The translations under genes were made by a program, and so were the position numbers. Below the pieces are notes generated by a model. It worked only from the letters and a program-made list of their open reading frames with translations. It had not been told where the DNA came from and did not search any database. Below, in pieces: positions 36,580 to 48,604 of a DNA stretch of 64,000 bases; position 1 is the first letter of the stretch; each line of letters begins with the position of its first letter. Source of the stretch: Argentina anserina (lineage: Eukaryota > Streptophyta > Magnoliopsida > Rosales > Rosaceae); contig NC_065872.1 in assembly GCF_933775445.1 (NCBI RefSeq), positions 16,058,001 to 16,122,000 on the forward strand, in the 5' to 3' direction.

Positions 36580-37195
36580 AGATGATTTACTCCACATTTG
36601 ATGCTGGTTTTTTTGTGTTATTCCTAGTTCTCCTACTGGAGTTTGCAAAGCAGAATCTATTGTGGTTTTAGACAAAGATCATATGCGGGGCACTGCTGGT
36701 AATGAGGCCGAAGACATTGTAATTACAATTGTGGGCAACCAATTTATATACACAGGCTTGTGGCTAGAGCATTTTATTGTTCTATGGGCTTTACTAGTGC
36801 TTCTCAAGGACTTTTTGTTGAATGATGATTCCCCTCGTCTCAAAGTCATTGTTTTGAGCAGAGACTCAACAAGTAATTATAGTTCTTTTTGTTGAGGTGT
36901 GTATTCAAGCTATCACTCAATTGATTTTTTTGGGGTTTTTAAATGTTTAGGCCGTTTAATGTGATGGATGCTTATTGGTTGATGCGGTCTCAGGTCATTG
37001 CTTACAACGTAAAGTACCTGAGTGACATTGTGAAGCATGTAGCGATTGATGTGGATGCTGACAATGTACTAAGTACATCCATCTTTACTTGAAGAGCAAT
37101 CATTTGCAGACATTTTAATCAAAGTCATGTGCCTTGGGATACCAATTGTTGCCCTAGATCTCTCCATGATCAGCAAATATGTATGCCACTAATAA
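36580..37195 (+). pseudogene. Plant family-1-type glycosyltransferase relic
   Basis: Pieces in order match the C-terminal half of the large plant glycosyltransferase family that includes At5g04480-like proteins (match from memory). First comes EDIVITIVGNQFIYTGLWLE, then LLNDDSPRLKVIVLSRDSTSNY in one frame (36662-36893). After a gap come VIAYNVKYLSDIVKHVAIDVDADNVLST and, in a shifted frame, LEEQSFADILIKVMCLG followed by PIVALDLSMISKYV near 37090-37190. A stop follows the first part and a frameshift splits the second. Normally these enzymes have a Rossmann-type nucleotide-sugar domain here. It is a decayed copy, and no upstream half is seen. Confidence 0.65.
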
Positions 37196-38077
37196 CTAAA
37201 TCTCAAACCACTTGTTGATTTTTCTTGAAGATTCCAAATCTCTCCAGTGATATATGTGTCCATTCTAGATTTTTCAGATTCCCAATGACAATCCCTCTTC
37301 TTCTCTTGCTCTATATCCCAGTGAGTCAATGACTAAGTTCTAATTTGCTTATAATCTGTAAATTATGTGTAGATCACAGTGAACTTTTGATTCAAATTAG
37401 TTGATAAACCACAATTAGAGGTGTACTTATTTGATGATGTTGATGATGATAATGCTATTGAAAATAGAGAACATTGTGGATGATGATATTGGAGTTTGAG
37501 TGAAGTTATTAGGTATTTGTATTTGAATTTTGTTATGTATTTTGTTTGGAGTTTGAAACTTTGTTGGACTTGTATTTATATTTGAATTTTGAGATGATCT
37601 TGTTCTAATTTAAGAAACTATATTATTTTTTTTTCTTAATTAGGTATATATTTAGAAAAATATTTAATTAACGTGTCTGTATTCAACAAAAAATTGCATT
37701 TGGTATATACGCGTATCGAATTGTGTCAATTACGGACACTCATGTATGTATTCATGCTTCATATGTTGATCATCAAGGTTTAAATTTTTGGATTTCTCTC
37801 ATCGACATAATGAAAATGCAAGATGAAGTTTTCAAATAATTTGTCCTTATTAGACCAATATATACAATAATAAAAAAAGATGGAGTGACTCATAGTTTTT
37901 TCACTATAATAAAAACATTCAACATCAAAGTAAACTCTACTAGGATGTAACAAAAAAAAGTAAACTCCACTACGAGACTTTAACATATTCTAAACGAAAA
38001 CTCACTAATGAAATATTTTGATTACAAACTCTTCAAGCAATGTTGTATATTCACAAACACTTAATATAAAAACAATA
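37196..38077. other. AT-rich spacer
   Basis: No gene or repeat recognised. Confidence 0.35.
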
Positions 38078-38213
38078 TATATTTGTTCTTTTGAGTTTGA
38101 CAATCCTAGACATAACATGCATTAACAACAAGGGTATCCCTAGTCTATATTTGTTCTTTTGAGTTTGACAATCCTAGACATAACATGCATTAACAACAAG
38201 GGTATCCCTAGTC
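38078..38213. repeat. Exact 68-bp tandem duplication
   Basis: Copies 38078-38145 and 38146-38213 appear identical base for base (each with TTGTTCTTTTGAG and GGGTATCCCTAGTC). The identity suggests a recent event, or an assembly artefact. Confidence 0.88.
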
Positions 38214-40378
38214 TACCTTCACTTCATTCAATAATTGAATCATTGATATGTCATTGTGTGATATATAAGCACACAAAATCAGTTTAGCACAATTGAATGA
38301 ATTCAAATTGAAAGTCAATCTGAATAAACACTAAGGTAAAGAAAATACTTTTACAGAAAATCCACACCAACAAATTTAACTCTAATCTCTTTGCATTTAG
38401 CTCTCTCCCATAATCACTGAAGAAATTTGATTTGAAAGATATAAATCTAATAGGATTAACCAAGCAACAATTTCCTGAACAAGGTTTTCCATATTAGAAT
38501 AATAAGTAGCATATGTAAAAGGTAAGATTTCCACATACAATGAGTTGTACATAGAAAACAAACATGTAAATTTTCATATAAGTACATAGATATAAAATTC
38601 AAACTTTATTTTATTCCTGAATAATAAAATCATGCATGAATGCATGTAGATTTTACCTTTCAATAAACCAGTTATTCAATCAAGACGTCCAGATTTCCTC
38701 CTTGATACAAGCAACATGATTTCTAATTGATTCGATGATGTTAATCCAGACACATATGATTTTAACAATGGTTTCCTAGGTTGAATGGGAAACCCATATA
38801 CCTTCACATATATAGCTAATACTTATAAAAGCATTTTCGGAAAGGTATAGTGACTCTTAAGGCCTATGCCTAAATCCAACAGGGTTCAGTACAGTGAGTC
38901 TTATAGATCTCGTTGTTCCCATTCCGGAAATGTATTATGTGTCTCAAATGGATATTCTGGCTTACAAGTTGCTCCAAATATGATTCACCATTAAAATATT
39001 ATATTTTATTCAAGAATCCCTATACATCAAAATTAGTAATTTATGATTAATTAGTTCCATCATTAAGAAGCCCTTTTTAAATACCAATTTCAAAAATTAA
39101 AATCATTATTCTTAATGTGACAACGCTTATTTCTTTATGAGATTCTTTGTAGAGATTGGTTGAAATCTCGTCCTACATCAAGTTTGGACCAATATGTCAT
39201 AGTTGATTGAACAAGCTCCATAAATCATGCATGTGAGATATGTGTACTAGATTTAATACAGGGATACGCGATGAAGAGGTTCGTGGTGATTTTCCAACCG
39301 GAGTTGCATTGATGGTGGTGTTGCATCTAGGAAGATATTGAGACTGAGTCACTAACGACTCAATCTCTCTCTTTGTGTCACATTCAATCTATGCCGAGAA
39401 GGCGTTGAGATGAATTTATATAATAAATATGCCTAAGATAGAGAGAGATGACGAAAACATATTAGAGAGAACAAAGAGATGTAGTAATAGTGAGAAGTTA
39501 AAGAAATGACAATTAGGCCACTTGTTAACATCAGTTGAACACAATTTTGAGATCCGATGTGAGTTTTGAAATTAAATGTAGTGTCCTCTTAGATGTTATA
39601 CAACACAAAATAAAATTTCAACAATGAGTTGTTTAAAAAAGCATTTAAAACAAATTTTCAATGATGAGTTGTGTAGAAAAGCATTTATTTATGCATTGTG
39701 ATTCCTATCAATGCATATGCATGAATTCAATATGTGTGCCTCCATATGCATATACATATATATGAATCCAATAAAAGAATCTATCTCTACAACGGTGAGA
39801 ATCATATCCCCGGTGATAAGGAACGGACTCGCCCCAACTTAATTTCCATATACGATCCACATAAAAGATGCTATAAGGCTAAAGCTCCACTTGAGGAAGT
39901 TTATATACAGTGCCATTCGCCTGGTTCAAGAGATTGTCAAATTCACTCAGGTTCCCAAAATGAAAAAATGTTGGATTTTCCATATAAAAAAAAAAGACAT
40001 GTTGTCATCCCAACGAGCTTTTACTCTGATGAGTACCATCAGAGAAATGCAGAGAATGAGCACACCGTTTGAGCCAGAGACTTGCTCATCAATTTTTCTT
40101 GTAAAGTGTAAATTTGGACACAAAAAACTAGTCATGTTGATAACTTATTGCATGCTAGCATCATCTTAAGAAATTATATTTCAACACATTTCTACTTACA
40201 ACAGTATAGATTGGGCTAATTGTGAAACACGCTTATGTGTAACTTGAGTAAGGAGCTACTATGAGTGGGAATTTAATAATTATATAATGCTATAAATTTA
40301 TGACTGTGTACATAAGTGATCATTCCGATATAATATGGCTAACTCAATTTCAAAAGCTACAATAAAAAAAATTAGTGA
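38214..40378. other. AT-rich spacer downstream of the second GH35 gene
   Basis: About 2.2 kb with no recognisable gene. The lost lectin-domain exons of the second GH35 gene would be expected here; I could not find them. Confidence 0.4.
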
Positions 40379-43300
40379 TCACTCTAAACTTATTGATGTA
40401 ATTTGATGGTACAAAGTACTTTCATATATAGTTGAAAGTAAAATAGTATTTAAAGAAATTTGAAGAGGGTTTCCACCAAATTCTTCAAATAAAATTAAAA
40501 GGTTGTCACAATTTTTTAAGAATGACCGAGGAACGTGGTACCTGAGAGACATAAGAGTAGTAGCGAGATAAGGTTGGTATAACTCAAATAAATGAATATT
40601 GTCGTATTAGGTCATGAACGAACTTTAATTGTCTTTCAAATATAGTAGTTTTGATAGTAAAATTAATCACTAGTATTGGCAACTTACATTGTTTGTGATG
40701 GCTCGCCTTTTGAAGTAAGGAATGAAACCCAATATCGGCCAATACTTTGTCCATTAATCCAAACTTCGCCCTTCGCCATTGAGCTAAGGTTTAAGACAAT
40801 TGGATTGTTTCCCATAGGTGCATCAAAAAATATCTGAATATAATTATTAATCTCATATTAATTGGATATAGTAACAATGAACTGAAGGAAAATGGCTAGA
40901 GTTTCTTTTTGTTGATAAATTTTTCTAACATTTACCTTGTACCAAGTTATTAGTTGATTAAAAGATCCTTCAATGTTACTCCATTAAATGTCGTTTAAAT
41001 TTTCTTCTCTATATGTTTGCAACCTTTGTCCAACTAATCCAACCTGTTTCATTATAATTTTCTTTATATACAAATGATAATAATTGAATTTTACATGATA
41101 TGATATGATTTTGCGTACTTGGTTTCCCCATGCATAATTAGTAAAATTGTAGAATTGATCAGTTTTGTTGCAATGTATTTCAACTGTTTTCAATCCAGCA
41201 AATTTGCTTTCAAGAAAAGCACCAGAATCCTTAAAACATTTACAAAATGTAACAAATCAATCTTTATCTAGTGAAATATGTCGTTGATAAATAATCCAGA
41301 GAATAAGATTTACAAACCTGTAGTCCAACCATAACGCTTAGCAAAGAAATGTTATTAGTTCCATTATTTAATTCAACATAATTCTCCATAATGTGTTGTT
41401 TAGTATCATGACTACCATGTGCATTTCCTGAATAATTGATGATGTAAAAGAACCAAAAGTTATTATTTGTTGATCATAATCATCATCAGAATATATTTTT
41501 ACATAATATACTAACTAAATGATTAAACGTTTTTATTGTTACTACCTTATTTTAATTATACAAAAAGATCTTTGTGTAAGAGAATATGAGATTTTAGTGT
41601 GTGGCTAATTCTAGGAAGAGTGTAATATTTTAGTGAATAAGTAAAATATATTACCATATATGATGCTTCAATTTAGTGATGGTATCTCCTATTGTATCAG
41701 ATGTAATAGTTGTAAGCTTTTATATGTAGATACCTATATTCATCTATAAAATACGACATGAATATAATCATTCTCTAAAACGTCAAACCCTAGATATCAT
41801 TTTTCTCAAACACTTTGCACAGTTGAACGTGATTATGAACACTAAACCGTTAATAACATGAAAAAAATGATAATGTTAATAAAAGATTATGTTCTAAGAT
41901 GTTAACTCTAAGTTGACAGTTTTTATTTATGTACACCTGTAACATGTATATCCAGATGTGTCACTTTATTTACCATATCTTTGTTTGGTTTTCAAATAAT
42001 GAAAGAAATTTTATAAACATCTTTGTAAAAGGAATATGTCCAAGAGTGTGTATTAACGTCTTACCTCTATATACGTCATTCACAAAAGCATGTGTTACAT
42101 GTCCAAGAGACTCTACTTGCAGTATTGGTGTGTAGCAAGAAATGTTGTGTTGAAATCTGTTATTCCACAACTATATATATCACACTATGTGATATTTTAT
42201 ATATAAAGGAAATAAAAACTCAAATAGAAATCAATATACCTCATAGTATACCAAAGATAATCAGATTTGTCTTTAGTCACATTCATCTACTCAAGTAGTG
42301 TATCCGATTGTAGAGATATTGTAGGTTCAAAGTTTTGGATGATATCTTTAGACCCTTCCCATTTATCCACTGAATCAAAGATTTAGACAGCTTTTGCAAT
42401 TTTTTTGTTGTATATTGTGTTCACCTATCCAACAATATTATGTAATTATATACAACATACAAGCTTTTATATTATTTTGGATTAACTCGACAATCACTAT
42501 AAACTATAAGAGAATATTTTCAAAAGATACTCAGAAGTTTTAACAGTGATAAAATTAATTGATTGTAAAATCAAGTTCCTTAGTGTTTGGTAAAATAGAT
42601 AGTTAAAACTTTTATATCTAAAATTTATTGTGAATGTGTTTCATATATTATAATATATGTGACTATGTAAATGATTTCACTAGAACTTAAAACGATTATT
42701 TTAGCAAAGTACTAAAATATATACTTAAAAAAATCTTTCAACCTCATGTCTATGAAATATACATGAATGTTCAGTATACTTCGATTCATTTTTCAATTAT
42801 ATACAATGTTATATTATTTCAGTAATTACGATGTCAAAGTAAGTGCACTTATAACTGGATATATTGAATAGTAAAAAAGAAGCAAAATTATAACTTACCT
42901 CTGCAGTTTTGAAAATCACTTTTTCACAGTCGTGTAGAATGCTGATTGACCTTGGCATCATGTAATATGATATATTTCGAAATTGTACAGTGGAATTAGC
43001 TTTTACATCGTTATTTATTAGAAATGCAACGCATCTTCTAGCACTTTGTTCTTGAAAGACATAGGCCTATAAATATAGTTGGCAAACATTTGGTTATATA
43101 TATTGTTATTAGAAGCGTTTTTATATCATAATCAACCATGGAAATGATGAATCTAATCGAGCTGGATAATACCTCTTGAAATTGGCCTAAAGAAGTATAG
43201 TTCGTGTTCCATGCAGTATAGTGGTTGAGCAATTTCTGATTGAAGCATGCAATTGCTTAAGATGACCCCATTTGGGTTGCCTTAACAAGCCTAGTATTAG

Positions 43301-46300
43301 AAAGCAAAGCTAATAAGTGATTTTTTAATTAAAAAATTAATTAGTAGCTGGTTAATTACTTTATTAAATCATATTTAAATTTAAGGAATCACTAATTCAA
43401 ATGATTTTTATTAATGATTATGGAAGTACTCACCATATTCATCTAGAGGAGCCTGATCATAATAACCTGTTATGACATATGCTGAGCTTGTTCGTCCAAA
43501 GTTAGTTCCACCATGATACTATATAGGTTAATTCCTCAAAAGAAAAATACTATATAGGTTAACTGAGTCATATCAAGTCAATCTAAGTTATATAATAAAC
43601 ACGAATATATGATCAAAACTCATACGTGCATACCATATAGTAGTTTACATAGCTTCCATTCATTCTAGCTAAAAAGAGTGCAACATGAAATGCAATGTCT
43701 TCAGCAGACCTTATGTACGGTTCTCCGCCGTACACTTGATAGCTACATATAAAAAAGAACTAAGGTTTAATAGTATATAAAAGATCATAAGAGTGCAAGC
43801 TCCTTCGGTATCGACTAGCTAGTGTGTGAGTAGTGCGTATATGTGATGAAATTTAGCCACTTGATATTCATGGCTACCGTATAGATTAATGAAAGCAAAA
43901 GAGATGTATTCATGGAGAAATGAAGAAGCATACAATGATGTCCAATTCTCTGTCCACATAGAAGGTTTATTAGGTGCATTTGGTCCTCCAAAAGTTTTTC
44001 CACATTGCATTCCATTGCAGGTGTTGATCTATATGGAATTAGGTGGGAAAATAATGTTAGCCTGTTAATTATATACTGTAAATAATTAAACTTAGTGAAA
44101 TTAATTAATTAGAAATGAACTTACTTACCACTGGATCAGGGGCATCAGTTTGCTTGCACATCACCCATGGAACACCAGTTTGGAGGTCGACTGCCATTTT
44201 TGCGGCCCACCGAACGTAGGCAGGTCCTTTTTCGTGGAATGCTGCTTCCACGTTTTGATATTCATTCTCGATCTATGATTTTATTTAATTGATTAGGACA
44301 TCGCATTATATATATGCCCGTAAACGTACATGCATGCAGAGCTGGCACCAATTTGTTAAAATGATGGTCGAAATTTTGTGCAATACAATCATATACACAA
44401 AGATTAGATACCTGCGAGAGTATGATTGGACCTCCTTGTGATGCGTATAAACCCTCTGATATCATCAAGTTCACTATTTTTGTAGTAAAATTCTGCATGT
44501 AAAACTATAACAATAGGGAGAACTTAACCCTTATTACGATCTTATTAATTAGAAATGCATGTATTAACATCATTTACATGGATATCTCATATTGTTCACC
44601 GTAACAATAGGAGATATGCATGTATGTACTAAATTGAAACACCTAACCCTTATTACGATCTTATCTGTACATGGTGCTTCTGAAATTAAGTGTATGGAAC
44701 CTAATAACAGTAAAAATATGATCGGCCAATATTTATGTCTAATCCATTAGATGCATTATTATTTATCACATTCGCAGAGTAACCTCTCTATATATTCTCT
44801 ACTTTAAATCGCAACATACAGAGATTACGAACGTATATGTTGATTCCTAGCAATGTAGAAGATTTGGGTTGTGAACTTGTGATTAATGATTCTCTAGATA
44901 ATAGCGCGGCTAATGATCTAAGTACTAGCTCGCTCGTGTACTTAAATCCGTATGCTTATAACTTGTATCTGTTAAAATGTGAATTGATCTTGTGACTTTA
45001 TATCTATCTGAACTTGCATAACTACAAAAAGACTAATTAGAAACAACCAAGTAATATTATCACTCTAAAATTAGTTATCAGAAGAACGAGTTCATGCCTT
45101 AAATGGTTCATTATCTGTGCGGTACACTATGCCTGGGACATCATGCAGCCAAAATGGAAATCCCCTGAGAAAATTGAAATGAAAATGAAAAGGCTGCAGA
45201 AACTAACCCGCGAGCTAATTTACTATATATTATTTGTTGATTCACTGTTTATAAGGGCATCATGAGGATGCCCCCGTTGTTCTGCGTTTTTGCTTGGCTG
45301 CCACGGGCCTGAGAAATGACGCATTTGGCCTTTTCACCAGGTGGCGAGTGTGCTGATGTACCACACCAAAAGAACTTCTAGAGGCTTCTTCAAACGTCAC
45401 AAAACGGACTAGCAGAGGAAGAGAGCAAAAGAGAGGGAGTGATTGTTCGTTCTCTCAAGATGTTTTTCTTTTTTTCAGATGGTTAATGAGTTCGGCAAGG
45501 TTTTTTTCTTTCTCGCTTTCCTCCCATCCAATTTCTGCAAATGATGGATCGATATGGATTCAGTTTTGTGTATGCTGAATTTGGGGGTTTTTTGAGTTTG
45601 TGATTTGTTTTCAAAAGATATATGAAATGAAGGTGGTAAAATGTTTGGTAGTTATTAATAAGAGTTTCACTAGATTTGCTACAAATCCTACAACACTACC
45701 AAGTTTTTGGAAGATATTGGTAGATCACCATTAGGTTTTGCTCTTCTTGATTAGAATCAAGCTCACTTCTCCCTCTCTACCCGGTATCCTTAGTAGACCA
45801 GAGATCAATATCAGAAATACCAAAAGCAGAAACCAGTAAGTAGCAAGAAGGGATTTTAGGGTCAGACTTTTTGAAGTGGTATCATTTATTTCCTCAATTA
45901 TTTCAAATTGGTAGTTCATAGTTTTAAATCGTGTTGCTTCATTTATCATATTTCACAATGTGATGCGGCTATTAGCATAATTCCTTGCCTTCATTGCATC
46001 CTACCAACAACCACCTTAACTAAGTGATGCGATGATTGTGCTCTACTTATTATTTTTTTCTTCAGATTGCAGTTTAATAGAACACTTACAATATTGAAGC
46101 TCAACTTGGCAACCAGCAATCCCTAATTCTGTTGGTTATAAAATTACTCATGTTGACAAAGCACCAATGTCTGCTTCCTTTTAGACATAGTTAGTTGTTG
46201 ATCTTTGTTACATGGCTTTATAGATATAGGAACCCAGATATAAAACCATGTATTTGGCCAAGCATAAAGTCTTGAAATCTCATAATATTTATCCTACAGA

Positions 46301-47252
46301 AGAACCGACTATATACACAGAAACATATGCATGCATTGTACGTACGTACCCATATGTCCATTCACTCTCAATGAATGGTCCGATCCTTAGACAAACATAG
46401 AGCCCTTGTGCTTGGATTTCCTTTATGAACTTGACTAGATCATATCTTCCACTGAAATCGTACTGTGAAATATTTCATTTCTGTGAATTGCTATAAGAAT
46501 TATGAGAGCAGAAATGGATCAAGTATGAGATGATATGTCATGTATTTTCGTACCTGACCTAGTTGAGGCTCGTGAAGGTTCCAAAATACATAGGTTTGAA
46601 TGACATCAAGTCCTCCTTCCTTGGCTTTACCGATCAGAGATGGCCACATCTACAGAAATCATTTTATTCTCTTTCACATTCTAACAAGGAAAATATCTAC
46701 AATACGAGCTTGCTGTCTTCGAGAATATATAATGTACAAAGGTAAAGCTTTTCTTGTTTGATATTAATGAGCAAAAGGTCGATATTAATCAAGAAATTGC
46801 ATGTGAACCAAAGTGAAAAGGACCTAGCCGTTCGTTATTGCTGCTACCCGTGATCTATTAATTGTTGGTATTTTGGAAATGAAGAAGTAGCTAAAGTGAT
46901 ATTACAAACATCATTGTACATGAGAGAAGAGGATCACATATTGAAATAACGATCGATAAATAAGAACAAACCAAAAATAAACAACTAAACAACAGAGAAA
47001 AGGAAACTAATTAAGAACAGCTATAATGGAGAACATTGCATGCTGCAAGCCGATCATAAATAAACCGGAAACTACATTACCGCAGGTGTACTCCGAGGAT
47101 AGTGAATAGAACCTGAAAAGAGAAGCCTTCTTTGGCCGTCGATGATGAGAGATCTTCCGTCATAGGTCACATTTCCTCCGGTCACAGAAACAGCTCCCTC
47201 ATCAGCAATCAGAACCACCAGCACTGTAACCCAAAACCGTACTCGCTGCTGT

Positions 47253-47257
<5 letters not shown>
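40379..47257 (-). pseudogene. Beta-galactosidase (GH35, BGAL7/15-like), several disabling changes
   Basis: Eighteen exons: 47257-47081, 46649-46554, 46462-46350, 45164-45098, 44504-44412, 44272-44129, 44028-43934, 43742-43634, 43518-43434, 43290-43173, 43066-42899, 42424-42240, 42156-42065, 41427-41318, 41229-41119, 41043-40936, 40833-40688 and 40541-40379. A signal peptide-like start is followed by [15 protein letters not shown] and [11 protein letters not shown]. Both catalytic glutamates are present: IENEY (acid/base) and MWTENW (nucleophile). Damage: exon 10 is 118 nt where the neighbour gene has 119, a 1-nt deletion that breaks STTILHGT from LGQFQE; exon 12 has TAA and TAG in frame; exon 16 has TAA. 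The last exon ([17 protein letters not shown]) runs into a stop with no lectin domain. Intron 4 has a GC donor (AAG then GCATGA). It is a pseudogene, or expressed only as a fragment. Confidence 0.85.

Positions 47258-47286
<29 letters not shown>
47258..47286. repeat. (CT)n microsatellite abutting the GH35 start codon
   Basis: About 14 CT units, GA on the coding strand, directly next to the ATG of the second GH35 gene. Confidence 0.9.
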
Positions 47287-47289
<3 letters not shown>

Positions 47290-48604
47290 TGAAGCAGCAG
47301 CTGGTACTCAACTGCATGCAGAACCTTAAGGATATATATACTCGTTACAGTTTGGTAACCGAAAGCGAGTGTTAATTACTTGGGAATGTATGTATGGGAT
47401 TGTATTGATGTAAAAGGAAACCTTCTCATTCTACCACGCAAATATCTTTCATCACTACCAAACAAGTATGGGGTTAATATCTTGGTGATGGGATCTCTAA
47501 GGGTCACATGCACCGTTGGTATATATGTCTTCAGTTTTGCTAAGATTGATAGATAGTGTACAACATTTGCTTAATTAAAAGATTGTTAATTAGTTTTGTT
47601 GTTGCAGTTGTATGTAGCTATATGTGTAATTCTAATTAGTTGATCATGGCGTGCCTGGAATTTAAAGCTACGCTAGAGCTAGCTTTAGGTAGCTTGTCAT
47701 GACTCATGGCCCGTGACTCATATATGCACTAGCTTAATTTTCATTCATTACATAAAATGTATGGAACTCATTTTCTGTAAGTGTTAAGGCACCGATATAC
47801 TTGCGTTTGCCATATTTTTAAGAGATCTCCTTCAATAGGTGAACACCCAGGTTTATTTAGGTATTACGTAAAACATATTGAACGATATCGTTAACTTGGT
47901 TATATAGGTAATATGTAAAAATAATTAAACGATCTTTTACAAATAAATTTCATCGATGAGATTTAGCCGGTTTGATGTGTGCTCATAGCGTGACTGGAAT
48001 GCAAAGCTAGGTAGTTAGGTCCAGTGGGGTGATAAAAAGGTGTACAATCACTAAAGAAAGATAAATTGGTAAAATTATGATTTCTTTCTGTACATTATTT
48101 TTTACATATGCACTTAAAAATTAGATTAGATTTTCACTATCATTCTTGTAAAAATAATAATTATAATAATAAATAAATAAAATCCACCATTCTCATGGTT
48201 TGAAATATTATTGGAGTTGAAAGACAACTACTTAAAGCCTAAAGATGAGATACTGGTTTTTATCAAAATCATATATGTATAATTGGAGTTTTTTTAATAT
48301 TATTTGTTTATTTTATTTTAGATAATGGGTGTCAAGCGTTTAATGAAAGAATGAATATGAACCGGTGATTAAATCGTATTGTAGTAGAAATCACATAATA
48401 TTTCTTAGTAGAAATTATAAAAATAAATATGAAATAAAAATGGTAAAAGGGTGAATAAAGTAAGTTTAAAAAAAATTTTATGTAGTAAGAAAATACTATA
48501 GGGTGAACAAAATGTTATTGAAAAAGGGGGTACATGGACCAACCTATAGCTATAGGTTTTGGGCCAATAACAAGGGGTGAGCAAAATAGAATTCGACCAA
48601 CAAT
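47287..48604. other. spacer, promoter side of the second GH35 gene
   Basis: AT-rich. No gene recognised. A GGGGTGAGCAAAATA motif at about 48574-48588 recurs inverted at about 48654-48675. Confidence 0.35.

Noticed and set aside
37780..40169. Several short open frames in the spacer
   Set aside because: AT-rich, short and without conserved motifs; no splice-linked exon chain could be built.
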